Source: Talinum fruticosum (Eukaryota; Streptophyta; Magnoliopsida; Caryophyllales; Talinaceae). Taken from it: a stretch of 64,000 bases of DNA. The position numbers and the translations under genes are program-made. Of this stretch, positions 12,901-24,600 are shown in pieces (position 1 is the stretch's first letter; each line of letters begins with the position of its first letter). The stretch lies in NCBI GenBank assembly GCA_021018815.1, contig JAITYX010000032.1:1922001-1986000 (forward strand), written 5' to 3'. The notes under the pieces are model-generated. The model did not search any database and was not told the DNA's origin. It saw only the letters and a program-made list of their open reading frames with translations.

Positions 12901-15900
12901 AAAGGTCTTAAGAAGGTATCATAACTATAAATAAGGTGTTCAAGGTCCTTGTTCTTAGCCTTTTGGATTTTTGTAGGCGGGTGTGAAGCACAAAGATGTT
13001 AGGCATGTTACAACTCCTTTGTGCTTCCCCTCCTTACCCTTTCCCTCTATTTCTCTTCCTTTTTTCATTAATATCCATCAATGCCTCATTTTCAAATTCA
13101 ATAACAATGAAATGATTGTCAATAGTCATCTAAATGGGTTTTCTTAATGTGAGTTCCAAATTCAAATTTTGGAAGACAAAGTTTGCATTCTCGAAGTATC
13201 ACATATGTTAAATGGTTGCTTTAGGATCTTCATAAGATGTTACTATTATTTAGTCTGTTTTATTTCGAGTAAAAAACGTCATAGTTTTTAGGATAGTGAT
13301 TTACTCGGCTTGTTGTTTTGCATGTTTCGAAGTCATTGCTTAGTTGTTGCTAAAAATTAGCTCCATAAACTTTTTCTGTTTTTTGTTTAAAGCAAGTGGC
13401 TCAATGGAAAATGCAATTCCTTTTGCTGCATTCCCAAATATTAATTATGTTATTTCTTTCCCTTTTACTATTTCCTCATTTTAATCCAACAAAGTGGTAT
13501 CAAAGCTCTTTTCTTAAGGGACTCGTGAAATGGATTATGAGACTAATTTGAGTTTGATGGAGAAAACTACCATCTTTGGGCAGTGAGAATGCAGACTCAT
13601 TTGGAGGCTTTACACTCCTGCCTTTGATGGAGGAAACTACCAATGCAGACTCATTTGGAGGCTTTAAACCTTTGGGATGCTATAGAGGAGGATTACGATG
13701 TTCCTCCACCTTTGGAAAATTCCACCATGCCCAGATTAGAACCCACAAGTTCGGAAAAACAAAGAAGGTAAAGGAAAAAGCATCCTTATTTGTAGGAGTG
13801 TCAACAACAATTTTCACAAGTATTCTATGGTTTACATAGCTTAATCGAGGGCTAAGATCCCAAAACTATCATCCTAGGGCCAAGAGCTTGCTCAGCCGGA
13901 AAGTGGGATAAAACAAGAGGGAACCAAAAAGCAAAAGACCAAAAGGCAAAGCAGCAAAATAAGTAAAAACGGTGATAGTAACCACTTGGTATCACTTTCA
14001 CCAGCTTTTTCCCTAAATTCAAAAGCTCCTAACTTTTTCCACACAGTGGAAATAGTCCAAATTAGGTATGTATCAAAAGCTTATTGAATTAGCTTTCCAT
14101 CCATATGTTGACAGTTGCCATTGGACTAGTAGATAGGGAGATGTGCACCAAACAATCCGAAGTGGTCAACCCTGTTGGAAAACCGGCGGACTTGCGCAAC
14201 TTATTATTTCCACCTAAATTAAAAATCCCCATAACTTGGCGTTAAACTAGACATCCTGAAGTTCATCCTTGCCAAAGTTGAAGCCCGGACTCCCACCATG
14301 GTTGAGTGATCATGTCTAGAAGTTGTCCCTTGATGCACCATGGTTATTGGTTGCTGTTCAGAATCTAGCCCAACTTATAACTTTCTAAACACAACATCGT
14401 TTTGGCTCCAAAAGGTGTCATTGGAAAACTTAAGAAGTTAGCTTTCAAATGGTGACTTCGAATTCATTCATCTCAAAAGAAGACAACTCACCTCTAATTA
14501 TTTAAGTTTCGCGCTCCGTGGGAGAAATTCACGCCAGAAATCTCTTTCAACATAAAGAAGCACAGAGCACCCAACATGGATGAGTGGTTGATCGGAAAGT
14601 CTATGAAAATATTCGAGATCTAAAATCTTGTATGCTCCATTTGACCGAGTAGATTACAAGCTATGAACAGCCAAAACCGGACCAATTCCACTAGACTTGG
14701 ATAGTTGGACCTATCTTCTTATTTTCTTCGGTCTAAATGGAAATACCCAATAATGTCCCATGAAAATAGACATCTTAAGGCATTCCCCTACAAAATACGA
14801 GTAACAAACTCTCAACCATGAGTGACTCGATTCCCCACCGATCCATCAAACGCCACAATCTACCGGGCCGATCAAACGCCACAATCCGCCCAGCTGGCGA
14901 TTTCATCGCAAAGATGCTCTTGGCCAGCTCAAATATATCTTGGACGAGCTCCAACACGGGATATGGTGTACCACGGGGCCTTATGTCCATTAGAGGAACT
15001 TTGGAAGGAGTATTTGGATAAGTTAAGAGAGAGGTACGAAACACCAATTGAGGAGAGAATTTAATTCGTTGACACAACTAAACAACCGAGTTAACCTCTT
15101 ATTGGATATACATCAATGATAAAGCGAATTTGAGATAAACTACAAGCCATCAAAGTTGTTCAAGTTTGCAGTTGTGGAGTTCAAGCACTCAAGCACTTGT
15201 ACGTGCAATTTAATGAACCTGTTATAACTGACCAGGGGTTATGATAATTTGTGGACCCAAATCTTGCCCACAGACCCGCTGGTATTATCAGAGTCCATTA
15301 CCACATACAACAAGTTAGAAAAGGAATGCTAGAACTTTAATGAATGACAGTTTTCTAGCACCCTTGAATTTGATATCATTACCTTAATCGTCAATTTTCA
15401 GCACAAAGGCAGATAACTTTTACTCACAACCTAAGGATTGATATTGAAGCAGTGAGAAAGGGAGGATGGAAGACACGTACCTCAAGTTGAAGATTTAACC
15501 TTGAAGTTGAAGATTTGAAGTTTCAATCTACCCCCTTGGAAAGATAGAGGAAGACAAAACCCATTGATCCTTGCTTTGTTTGAGAGGAGAAATAAAGTTT
15601 GCTCGTAAAGACATCGAAGTTCATAGGGAGTCCTCTACTCACCCTAGATAGTCACATAGAGAGCTTCTAGCACTTTGTTACACCCCTATCTAAGGAGGTC
15701 CAACATTTCATGTCCCCTCAAAAACTTTTATATTGTGTCATAATTGAGTGTTGGCGGAAGATAGACAAATTGACTGTTTGCCCTTGACCATCCCTTGAGT
15801 ACCCCTTGCTTGCGTTGTGGCCCTTATTCTTAGGGGACAACATTTTCATGGAGTAAAGGGCAATCATCGCAAGAGAGGGCAAGGAAAGGGTTGCCTTGGC

Positions 15901-17485
15901 CTTCCCTCCATAGGAATGTCCTTCGGTATATAGGACTTGCTTGAAGTGTACAATGATCCAAGGAAAAATAGGCCATGGAGGACAAGTTCAAGGAGTCAAA
16001 GTTCAAGGCCAAATTAAGTAAATCCTACACAATCGTGCATGTTATAGGGGATACCTTTGTTATTCAGGGCTAAACAGAGGATGGCCCTAGAGTTGCTCCC
16101 CAGTTGGCATAGATACTTGCATGACCTTGGTTTGAAGTTCTTTGTTAAGACTATGGAATTTGCTCAATATATGAGCTAGTCTTCACCCATGAGCGCCAAA
16201 TTGTATATTGAGGCTTATACCCATCTATAAAAACGCTTCACATATAGGCCTTCGCTTTAACCTTCTTGATTTGCATTGCTTTATCCACTGGCTGTGTGGT
16301 TCCCATAGTTAGGCAACCATCCTTAATTACAAGATGTATGCTTTAGAGCCTTCCATAACAATTGATGTTGCACATTGTGCCAATAAGGGTGCTGACAAGT
16401 TTCTACCTTCCCATATATCAGGAATAGGGCTAAGAAATTGGACATTGACCATCATTTATGTTAGATAAATTGTATAAATTCTTGAAGGAGCTCTTTCGGC
16501 CATCCATGTTCACTCTCCGCTTCAATTGGCTGATATCATGACAAAAGGGCCTTGGTCCAAACAACGGTATTGTTTTTGCAATACCCAAGTCCAACTTGAG
16601 GGTTATATAGAGAAAATAAGTTCATTCATTAGTTCTTCACTTTCAGATGCCGTTGCTTTTGAACAAACCAGTGTCTTAGAATATGGTATATGCTTCAGCT
16701 TTGATTGTTTGGAGACTAGTTTCTCTGTACATATGTAGGAAGATACCTACAAAAATTAATGCCTCCTCCCCATAAAGCACCTTGGACTCGCTTAATTTCC
16801 ATTTAAATACATTGAGTATTACCGCATTCTATGTGCCAAAGCTTAATTTTTAAAGAGTACAAATTCATAACTTCAGAGCTTTGAGGGTGCAGAATCAAGC
16901 CTCCAGAGCTATTTCCTTCCAAAAATTCCAGTCATACCATCGGTTTTTACTTATTTAGATAGTTCTTTAACTCTACCATAACAATTCACAAATGCCTTTC
17001 TCTTAGCCAAAGATGCATTCCCCCTCCCCGAGTAAAACACATCGAAACTCCAACAAAAAATTTACAGAAGCGAAATGACCAACCTCATTTCCGAGCAAAA
17101 AAGCAGTGCTTCTCCTAAAAGGACAGTGATTCACAGGCAACGCATTATCCGTGATCTCAACACCGCATATATCACAATCTCTTTCCTGAAATCAGAAGCC
17201 AGCCACCAAATATCAAACAAATTCCGCCAAGAGCTGACTAATGGAGAGAGAAAGAGTGGCGGGTACCTTGAGGAAGTTGCGGGCATCAAGCAGAGTGTAG
17301 AAATGGCGGAATCGGAGATGAGAGGTGGAGCCATGGCTGCCGAAGGCATTGAATTCGCGGCGGCCGACGAGGATGAGCTCCGATACTCCGAAGGCGGTGG
17401 CGCTGCGGGCCAATGTGCCCACGTTGTGCCGTTTGGCTATGTTGTGGACCACTACGTAGCTCTCCACACCATTTCCTTCGCTCAT
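6948..17485 (-). CDS. SpoU/TrmH family tRNA/rRNA 2'-O-methyltransferase, 4 exons with two ~5-kb introns
   Basis: Exons in gene order: 17485-17267, 17185-17084, 12091-11965, 7222-6948; phases fit and the product is 240 aa. SPOUT-class enzymes of this family transfer a methyl group from SAM to a ribose 2'-OH in tRNA or rRNA. All three SpoU motifs are present: motif 1 HNIAKRHNVGTLARSATAFG (about residues 14-33), motif 2 STAFLLGNE (end of exon 2), and motif 3 IPQYGCGTASLNVTVAASIV (exon 3). The last exon is an acidic, low-complexity tail beyond the fold, ending KVCISSG. The 723-nt CDS occupies 10.5 kb because introns 2 and 3 are filled with transposon sequence (see the hAT, LINE and copia entries). 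The RNA target cannot be told from the sequence. PPDK lies 1.2 kb upstream in the same orientation; the Arabidopsis homologues At4g15520 and At4g15530 are adjacent too (from memory). Confidence 0.92.
9583..10084. mobile_element. Non-autonomous hAT-like element, 8-bp target duplication
   Basis: A 502-bp unit inside SpoU intron 3, flanked by a perfect 8-bp direct repeat CATGCAAG (9575-9582 and 10085-10092). Its ends are imperfect inverted repeats: the left reads TAGTGGTGAGC and the reverse complement of the right reads TAAGGGTGATC. The interior holds two copies of a CCGGTCCCGGACC motif near the ends (9625 and 9993 regions) and an AT-rich middle. The 8-bp duplication, G(G)TGA-type termini and lack of a transposase fit a plant hAT deletion derivative. 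Confidence 0.75.
12420..12700 (-). mobile_element. Probable LINE 3'-end relic
   Basis: A T-rich run followed by ttttgataagtaataaaaag looks like the reverse complement of a LINE 3' end with its poly-A tail. A similar start (ttttgataagg) borders the clearer LINE relic at 48.4 kb. No coding part is readable here. Lies in SpoU intron 2, just outside the copia LTR. Confidence 0.35.
12732..13491 (+). mobile_element. Putative 5' LTR of a Ty1/copia element
   Basis: Starts TGTTAGGATT and ends AATCCAACA, the TG...CA and inverted-end arrangement of an LTR, and is followed three bases later by a primer-binding site. A second TGTTAGGATT at about 12759 is an alternative left end. No matching 3' LTR was found before 17084, so the element is truncated and its target duplication cannot be seen. 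Confidence 0.55.
13495..13506 (+). other. Retrotransposon primer-binding site
   Basis: TGGTATCAAAGC matches the plant initiator tRNA-Met binding site (usual TGGTATCAGAGC) at 11 of 12 bases. It sits immediately after the putative copia LTR and just before the gag remnant. Confidence 0.75.
13551..13812 (+). pseudogene. Copia gag (UBN2-type) remnant with internal tandem duplication
   Basis: Reads as FDGENYHLWAVRMQTHLEAL in one frame, then repeats: a second FDGGNY is fused to a second MQTHLEAL followed by NLWDAIEEDYDVPPP. This is the typical start of copia gag polyproteins. The duplication, a deletion in the second copy and frame changes make it non-functional. The remainder degenerates after about 13812. 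Confidence 0.75.
13813..16369. other. Degenerate sequence in SpoU intron 2
   Basis: About 2.5 kb between the gag and RNase H-like remnants. No continuous reading frame or named domain could be recognised. By position it is probably the decayed middle of the same or other retroelements. Confidence 0.4.
16370..16610 (+). pseudogene. Copia RNase H C-terminal remnant
   Basis: Contains HSPLQLADIMTKG, the conserved tail of copia RNase H domains (usual form QLADIxTK), preceded by degenerate sequence with a frame change. Same orientation as the gag remnant about 2.8 kb upstream; together they look like one heavily deleted copia insertion in the SpoU intron. Confidence 0.6.
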
Positions 17486-17562
17486 CTTTGGTCTTGGAGG
17501 AAGAGAAACTGCCCAGGAATTTTTTGTAGGGTTTTGTGACCAGACTCTTCAAACTCAGACTC

Positions 17563-17574
17563 GTTTATAAATAG
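17563..17574 (-). promoter_or_regulatory. TATA box of the SpoU gene
   Basis: Reads CTATTTATAAAC on the minus strand, about 80 bp upstream of the ATG at 17485. This spacing would put transcription start about 50 bp before the start codon. Confidence 0.6.
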
Positions 17575-18698
17575 CTTGCGAAGTATAATTATTAGTTGTA
17601 CAAAAGCTTCAAATGTGGGATTAGCGGGGTTCAAAATTTTCAATTAAAACATTACATATTGTTCATTGTTCGTGAATCATGTAAGATGTATCTATAAACA
17701 TTAGCTTATAATCCTCCAACTCTAAAATCGTTTGACAATATTGAGGACACTTTTCACATTTTTTTCTATCGTCTTTCTTTTAGTAACTTTTTGGTCAACA
17801 TCGTAAACTTTTCGATAGGAGGCTCACTACTCGATGTATTTGTTTGTATTGAGGAAGTATAGGATCGGTGCTATTCACCTTACTGCTTTGAGAGTTTAAG
17901 CAAGATTGCATGAAAGAGTTCTATTTCGACGAATTGAACCGATGATTCTGTTTATTTGAATAAAAAACATTTAAATTATAATGTATATATTTGAATAAAA
18001 AAACATTTAAATTATAATGTATATACTTTTGATAAAGATATTGCAACAAATTTTGCCAATACTCACTTCATTAAACAAACTTGATTTCATACCTTTCGCC
18101 TCAAATTAGCTTCCATTTTCTTCTATTGCTCAAGGCAATAAGTTAACTTGATCAAAGTACATGTATTATCGACAAGATTCAATAATATAGTTAAAAAAGA
18201 AAACAACAGCGTAGTGACTGTTGTTGAGGGAAGAAAATGAAACACATTGGCATTTTACGCAAAAACGCCTGTAATGCATTGCAATCTCAAAAATCAGTTT
18301 GCAATGCACTGCAATCTCGAAAATCAGTCATTCTCGCTGAGCATCGTTACTAGAATAAATCGGTAATTGTAGAATTTTGTAATAAAGCACCTTGACATAT
18401 TCAGATAATATATGACACGATCATTTAATTCTTGTTTGATAGAATACAGAGGAACTTTGCACAAGGAGATGGCTCGAATTGGACTCAGAAAAAATACAAC
18501 TGTGCAAATATGAGCATAAACTGCTGAATGAATTCGTAAGTGCTTGTATTGTATGTGTACCTAAGTTATCAACCATGAATTATTTATATGCAAATTTTCT
18601 CCCTTCCAAGTTGTATACATTGATGTTTTATTGTGTGCAATCATATACACTATTCACATATTGCAATATGAAATTCGGTGCTACACGTACGATCTTTG
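17575..18698. other. Spacer between SpoU promoter and PPDK 3' end
   Basis: AT-rich, no gene. Two small tandem duplications: a unit of about 38 bp near 17952-18026 (aaacatttaaattataatgt repeated) and a unit of about 32 bp near 18275-18330 (tgcaatctcaaaaatcagt and a variant). The part next to 18698 should be the PPDK 3'UTR. Confidence 0.5.
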
Positions 18699-21600
18699 TC
18701 AAACTGCAACCTGGGCTGCTGCTAGCCTTGCAATAGGAACCCTGTCAAGAAAAACAAGAGTGAGGTCATTCTTCTCGAACAAAATAATGTACTGTGAAAT
18801 TTAGATGTAAATGCACAAGAATTAGCTCAACAAACCTGAAAGGAGAACATGAAACATAATCTAGTCCAGTCTTGGCAAAAATGCAACAGAAGATGGCTCT
18901 CCCCGTGCTCTCCACATATACCAACCTGCCAACATAGTTTAGAATCAAATCAGAAGAGAAGAATTAGTTAGCATTCTGGCCCCTCCACTCCACCCCATCA
19001 TGAGAGATGTTGGTTCTCGTACAATCTATAGTCTTTATACATTCAAATCCTTAAACTAATTTCAACGAAATCCTTACCCCTGAATCCTATCTAAGCATGG
19101 GTATTTTCATAGTATGGGCGGCGGTTTTGTTGGGGTTTTTTTTATTAGGGGGCATCCCTAAGTTTTATAGAGGTTGTTTATATAAAACATTTACTGCCTT
19201 TTAATCAAGAACAGAAGAGGACGATGATTTTAAATGTGGCAATTTGCTTTCATCAACTATAATACAAGTTGAAAATTTTTTTCTGAAAGAACCTTTTCAA
19301 CTGCCTAAAAGTGGATAGATCCTTCACATAATGCATGATGATTAAAAATTCACAACATTCTTAAGTTCTAAGTACGGTTTCAAACAATCAAAGTTTTGCC
19401 ATTTTGGCATCGACTCTTAGTGCAAGGTTACCTTTAAGCTAGGCCTTGCACTGCGGCCTCTCTCTGTAGCTAGTTTGATGAGTTGGCCAACACCTTTCTG
19501 GTCCAGAACCTATCCTCAAATCAAACACCATGATGTTATAGATTGATGCCATTTCCATAAGTGGATAAAAATAATAAAAATGAATTTCTTGGTTCACTAC
19601 ACACCTCAAATGGATCACTTTGAAGTATGCCTTTGGACAAGTATACTGGGAGGAACTTGCCCACATCATCTCTACTATAACCGAACGTCATCTGTGTAAG
19701 ATCATTTGTCCCAAAAGAGAAGAACTCCACTTCCTTTGCGATCTGCAATAAACGTTCTTTTTCAGCATTCTGATGTTTAGAAGATCAAGAGTTCCCAAAT
19801 GCAACAAAATCCAAATGAATAATATGTAAAGCTGTCACATTAAAGGCAGGAAATTAAGTTTTTTTTCTTTCAATTTTGATACCTCATCTGCAACCAAAGC
19901 TGCCCTAGGAATCTCAATCATTGTTCCCACCTTGTAAGCCACAGAGGAACCCATCTCCAAAAATACCTTTTCTGCGACATTTCGTATCAAACTCACTTGA
20001 TGTGCTAATTCCTGTCACACAGATGCACAATTTATTTTATATTTATGTGATATCATGGAGCAACTCACTTCAGGATTCACAATCCTTTTCTAACTTTGTG
20101 TTTAAAAAGTTGAGTTAAAAGAGCCAGCAAGGTTTACGTCCAATTTGACTGCCTTGACAAGGAACCCATCATCGAGAAACTAGAAATACAAAGACCAAAT
20201 GAAACATAGACATGCCTGCGGTGTTCCGACAAGGGGAACCATTATCTCAGGAAGAACAGTTACACCCTGGTTGCTCATTGAAATAGCAGCTTGGATGATG
20301 GCACGTGCTTGCATTTCAGTCAATTCTGGGTACGATATACCCAACCTGTAAGAACGTATGAGGTTTCATTGGTAAAACAAATACATTATTAAATGAATAC
20401 TATATTGAACTTTACAAGACAATTAGCAAAAAACAAACATAATTTGGACCCAATGGTCTCTCTTACTAGTTAATACTTGTTTAATTTGTTTGTTTTCTTG
20501 TTGGAGTAATAATTGCCTTCAAAAACTGAAATTGCACCTTCTTATAATCTATTTGTTACAGATGCTCAAAACTAAAGTAGAGATGAGTATGCAGCTCTGC
20601 AGACAGGAATTAAAGGTCGAAGTTGGGCCATTAACTATAACTTTGATATATACTAGGAGACAATTAAATAGATGATTTCTAAATTTAGAAGGAACATAAG
20701 TGAAGAATTATCCCGACTAGTAGATCATTAGCCATGATGCACAATTTGCTATCTGAAAATCAACTCTAAACGACGCTATCTAAGACAAAAATATGATGCT
20801 CTTCTTTTTTGGATATGAGCTGGGTAATTCAGCACGTGTTCTATGGAAAACATCCTGTACTGCACCCAAAAAAAGGGAAAAAACATCCTGCAACAAATAG
20901 GGTATCACGCATGTAAAGTAGTGTAAGCTACGTACATGTTCTCTTAACAATTTTCATTGAGGAAACCACAAATATTTGGTATCCAAAAGAAAAGGAAGAA
21001 TGGAGTCATTTCTTCCTCCTTCCAAAAGAGTTTGCAAAGGAAACTAACTCCATGCTTGAAGGAACTAACATGATATCACAGTGATTTTTGGCAATAGGAG
21101 GAAGAAGTGTAGTGACAAGCCTCAGTGTCCAATAAATATAAAGTAAACAATTTGCAGACGTGACTAGACATTGAAACATCAGAAGAAAGGAAAATATACC
21201 TGCAGCCTCTGAAACCCAACATGGGATTGACTTCTGATAACTTCTCAATCCTAGAGAAGACTTCATCTGCAGTCATTCCAGTCTCGGCACAGAGATCACT
21301 GACAATTTCTTCCAAGTCACCTTCAGGCAGAAACTCGTGTAGTGGGGGATCCAACAATCTGATTGTTACTGGAAGACCTGGGATTTTACCAAATTGTATG
21401 ATAAATTTGAAATAGCATTGACTAATGAACAATGTAGACCAAACATCAATAAATTATAAATGAATGAGAGCCCACATATAGATAGCCATGGTGAGAAAGA
21501 TTTATCCATATCTAAATATAAATCCATACACCAGAGTCCAATCTCTGTAGGGCCTTACCCCTAAGTGTTTATTTCTGGTAAACCTAAATTAAAAACCATT

Positions 21601-24600
21601 TGATACTAATAAAAACTAAACTTAAGCTTAGTGAAACTTTTTGTTGCGATCCACTATAATCCAGGCTCAAAATTTTCCAGACAGCGATTTTTTCAATTTT
21701 CTAGAAAGTGGACAGGGCAACAAAGGTTTATATGTATAAGTCCTCCGTTTCACAATACATTTCACTTTTACTTACTTTTTTGTTTTTGTCACTTTACAAT
21801 TGCAATGATATATTAATGACTAGTGATTAATTTTGTCCTTCTTAATTGCTTTTTTTATTTCCTTTTTTCATTGAACTTTCTTCATTTCCAATGAAACCTT
21901 GGGGAAACTTGGTCTTTGAACACAAATTTTAACATGAATTTTGTATTTTCTCGATATTCCTTGACATACCACAAATTACAGGTATTGTGAAACGGAAGGA
22001 GTATAGAGGTAGCTGAAAAAGATACCATCCATTGCCCTAAAAATTCCCTCGAAGTCAGATCTCTGATAAGGTAACAGCTGATCCAGTGCTGCTTTCCTCT
22101 GTTCGGGTGTAATCGCCATTATCATCTTCCTCACTGCCTTAATCCTATCATCTGAAGCAAAAAACTGAAGCAGAAAAAATGTTGATTATTTAAGGATCTA
22201 ACTTTACTGCAATCCCATGCACCTTTGAGACAATTATAAGAAGAGATAAGTACCATGTGCTCTGTCCTACAAAGTCCTATCCCTTCAGCACCATTGTTCC
22301 TAGCCGTCAAAGCGTCCTCTGGCGTGTCAGCATTTGCCATGACCTTCATTAGAACAAATTTCCAAGTCAGCAAAACTGGATTTCTCATCTTGTAAAATTT
22401 TATTTAGTTTGGTGTCGAAGAAATAGGAACAAGTGAACCCTCCCCTACCCCCTTTTTGAGACAGGATTCGTCAAAGTGAAATTAGGAAAACAGAGTTATG
22501 TGAATAATACTTGAAAAGAAAATTATGGCCAATGATTGGACAAAAGGACATAAACCTCAGAAAAGAAGAAATAAATGGGATGAAACTATCTAACCTTTAG
22601 AACACGTATCTCATCAGCCCAAGCCATGAAAGTTTCAAGATCGCCGCTGAGAGCAGGAGGTGAAAGTGCTTCTTTTCCTAAGATCACTTCACCAGTAGAC
22701 CCATTAAGGGAAAGCCAACCACCTTCCGGTATCACTTTGTCTCCAACATAAAGAACCTGAAAGGTAATCAATTCATATTTGAAGTGTCAGATGCTATTTT
22801 CATACTTGTGCAAAGTCTCAGGTAGCAAAAGGAAAACATAGTATTTACCTTGGCAGAATCATCAACTCGGATGTCTGAGCAACCAGAAACACAACATTTG
22901 CCCCATCCACGGGCCACCACAGCTGCATGAGAAGTCATGCCACCCCGAGCAGTCAAGATTCCAACAGCGGCATGCATACCCCCTACATCCTCTGGGCTAG
23001 TTTCGGTCCTCACCTTTAACAAGCATAATTGTCATTAACATACGGAAACTCTTAAGAAAAATCAAATTAGGAACATAAATATGTACTCAATTAAAAGTTC
23101 CTGTCATCGTGCTAAACTGATCATTGATGTCCCAATGGGATAAAAGCAGATGAACATCAGATTTTGTAAGGTCTCATGGTTTATCTTTTCCCTTTTTTGA
23201 ATTCAATATATCTTACTTGTTAATTAGATTTAGGATCCAGGTTTCAAATAATCAGGCACCTATCTAGATCTTCACCATTGGTCTTAAAGCTAGTGAAAAC
23301 TAGAGTTTCCAGTATGGATTTTTTGGTAAATAGACCAATTGGTTCTTTGCATTTTATGGTGTGTTACATTTAGTTTTTTAAAACAAAGCGAGGAAAAGCC
23401 GCATTAATTTAGTCATATCTAATTGTCCTTCTGGTGCAGTTTAATAACAAGAACAAGGCCGCTGACAAGTCATAACTTAAGGTTGTAAATCGGTAAATTT
23501 AGTCCTAAAATGACACATAGAAGAGCAACCATATCAATAATATAACGAAACAGTGTGAAAGCCATAAAACAGAAACATAAACATACCAGAATGACGCTCT
23601 TCCCTTGTGCATGCCACGCCTCAGCATCATCGGCACTAAATACGACCTGCCCAACAGCAGCTCCAGGAGATGCAGGTAGGCCAGTAGCAATCACTCTGTC
23701 TTTGTAAGCAGATGGGTCTTCAAACTAATGCATAAATGTCATTGAGGAAGGAGGAAAACAAAATTAAAAAGATGGTAAAAGATAGTTGATATCATACAGG
23801 AATTGAAAGAGTCTACAAAAGCAAGAATTGAGATACTTATTAACAAAAAACTGCCACTGGGATTTATGACCTACAATTTGAAACTAAATAACACCAGTGC
23901 TATGATAGTGGAAGACCGGTTGGTTCATCATTCTAAAATATTCCCCAAAATAATGTGCCTAGTTGCAGGCCACTTGGGCCTAGTGTGAGTTTTGACACTA
24001 TTAATATGACTATTGTGCTCAAATATCCAAGATAGACTTGGAGCAAACAACTGAGGGGCACATAAATCCCCTTAAACAGAGGTTTTTCTAACAAAAAATT
24101 ATCTTTTGAAAGGAAGCTTTGGTTATATGTACCTGTGGGTGAAGAAGTTGGTCAAGATGGCGTGGTTCCACCATCTTGATAGCAGATCGGATGTCAACGA
24201 TTCCTTCTTTCACCAAGTGCACGGCTATCTTTACTGCAGCTTTACCAGTTCGTTTGCCAGATCGGCATTGCAACATCCATAGCCTATTTTCTTGAACAGT
24301 GAATTCAATATCCTGTGTTAACAAGAATGAACCCGATATTCTATCACTGTAACACGGTCTAAGTTATACTAATGAAAAAAAGGCCTGTTCCTTCTCTAGT
24401 TTGAGCTATGATGCAATAATACAAACTTATTATCACACATTATGAGAAGATTACCATCATATCCTTGTAATGTTTTTCTAGAATTTCACAGTTCTCCACA
24501 AGTTCCTTGTAAGCTTGAGGCATGCAATTTTTCATGACATCCAAGTCTTCTGGTGTTCTAATACCAGCAACTACATCTTCTCCCTGTTTTAGGACAGAAC

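Noticed and set aside
17075..17539. 154-codon plus-strand frame
   Set aside because: Antisense shadow of SpoU exons 1 and 2, whose minus-strand motifs are clear.
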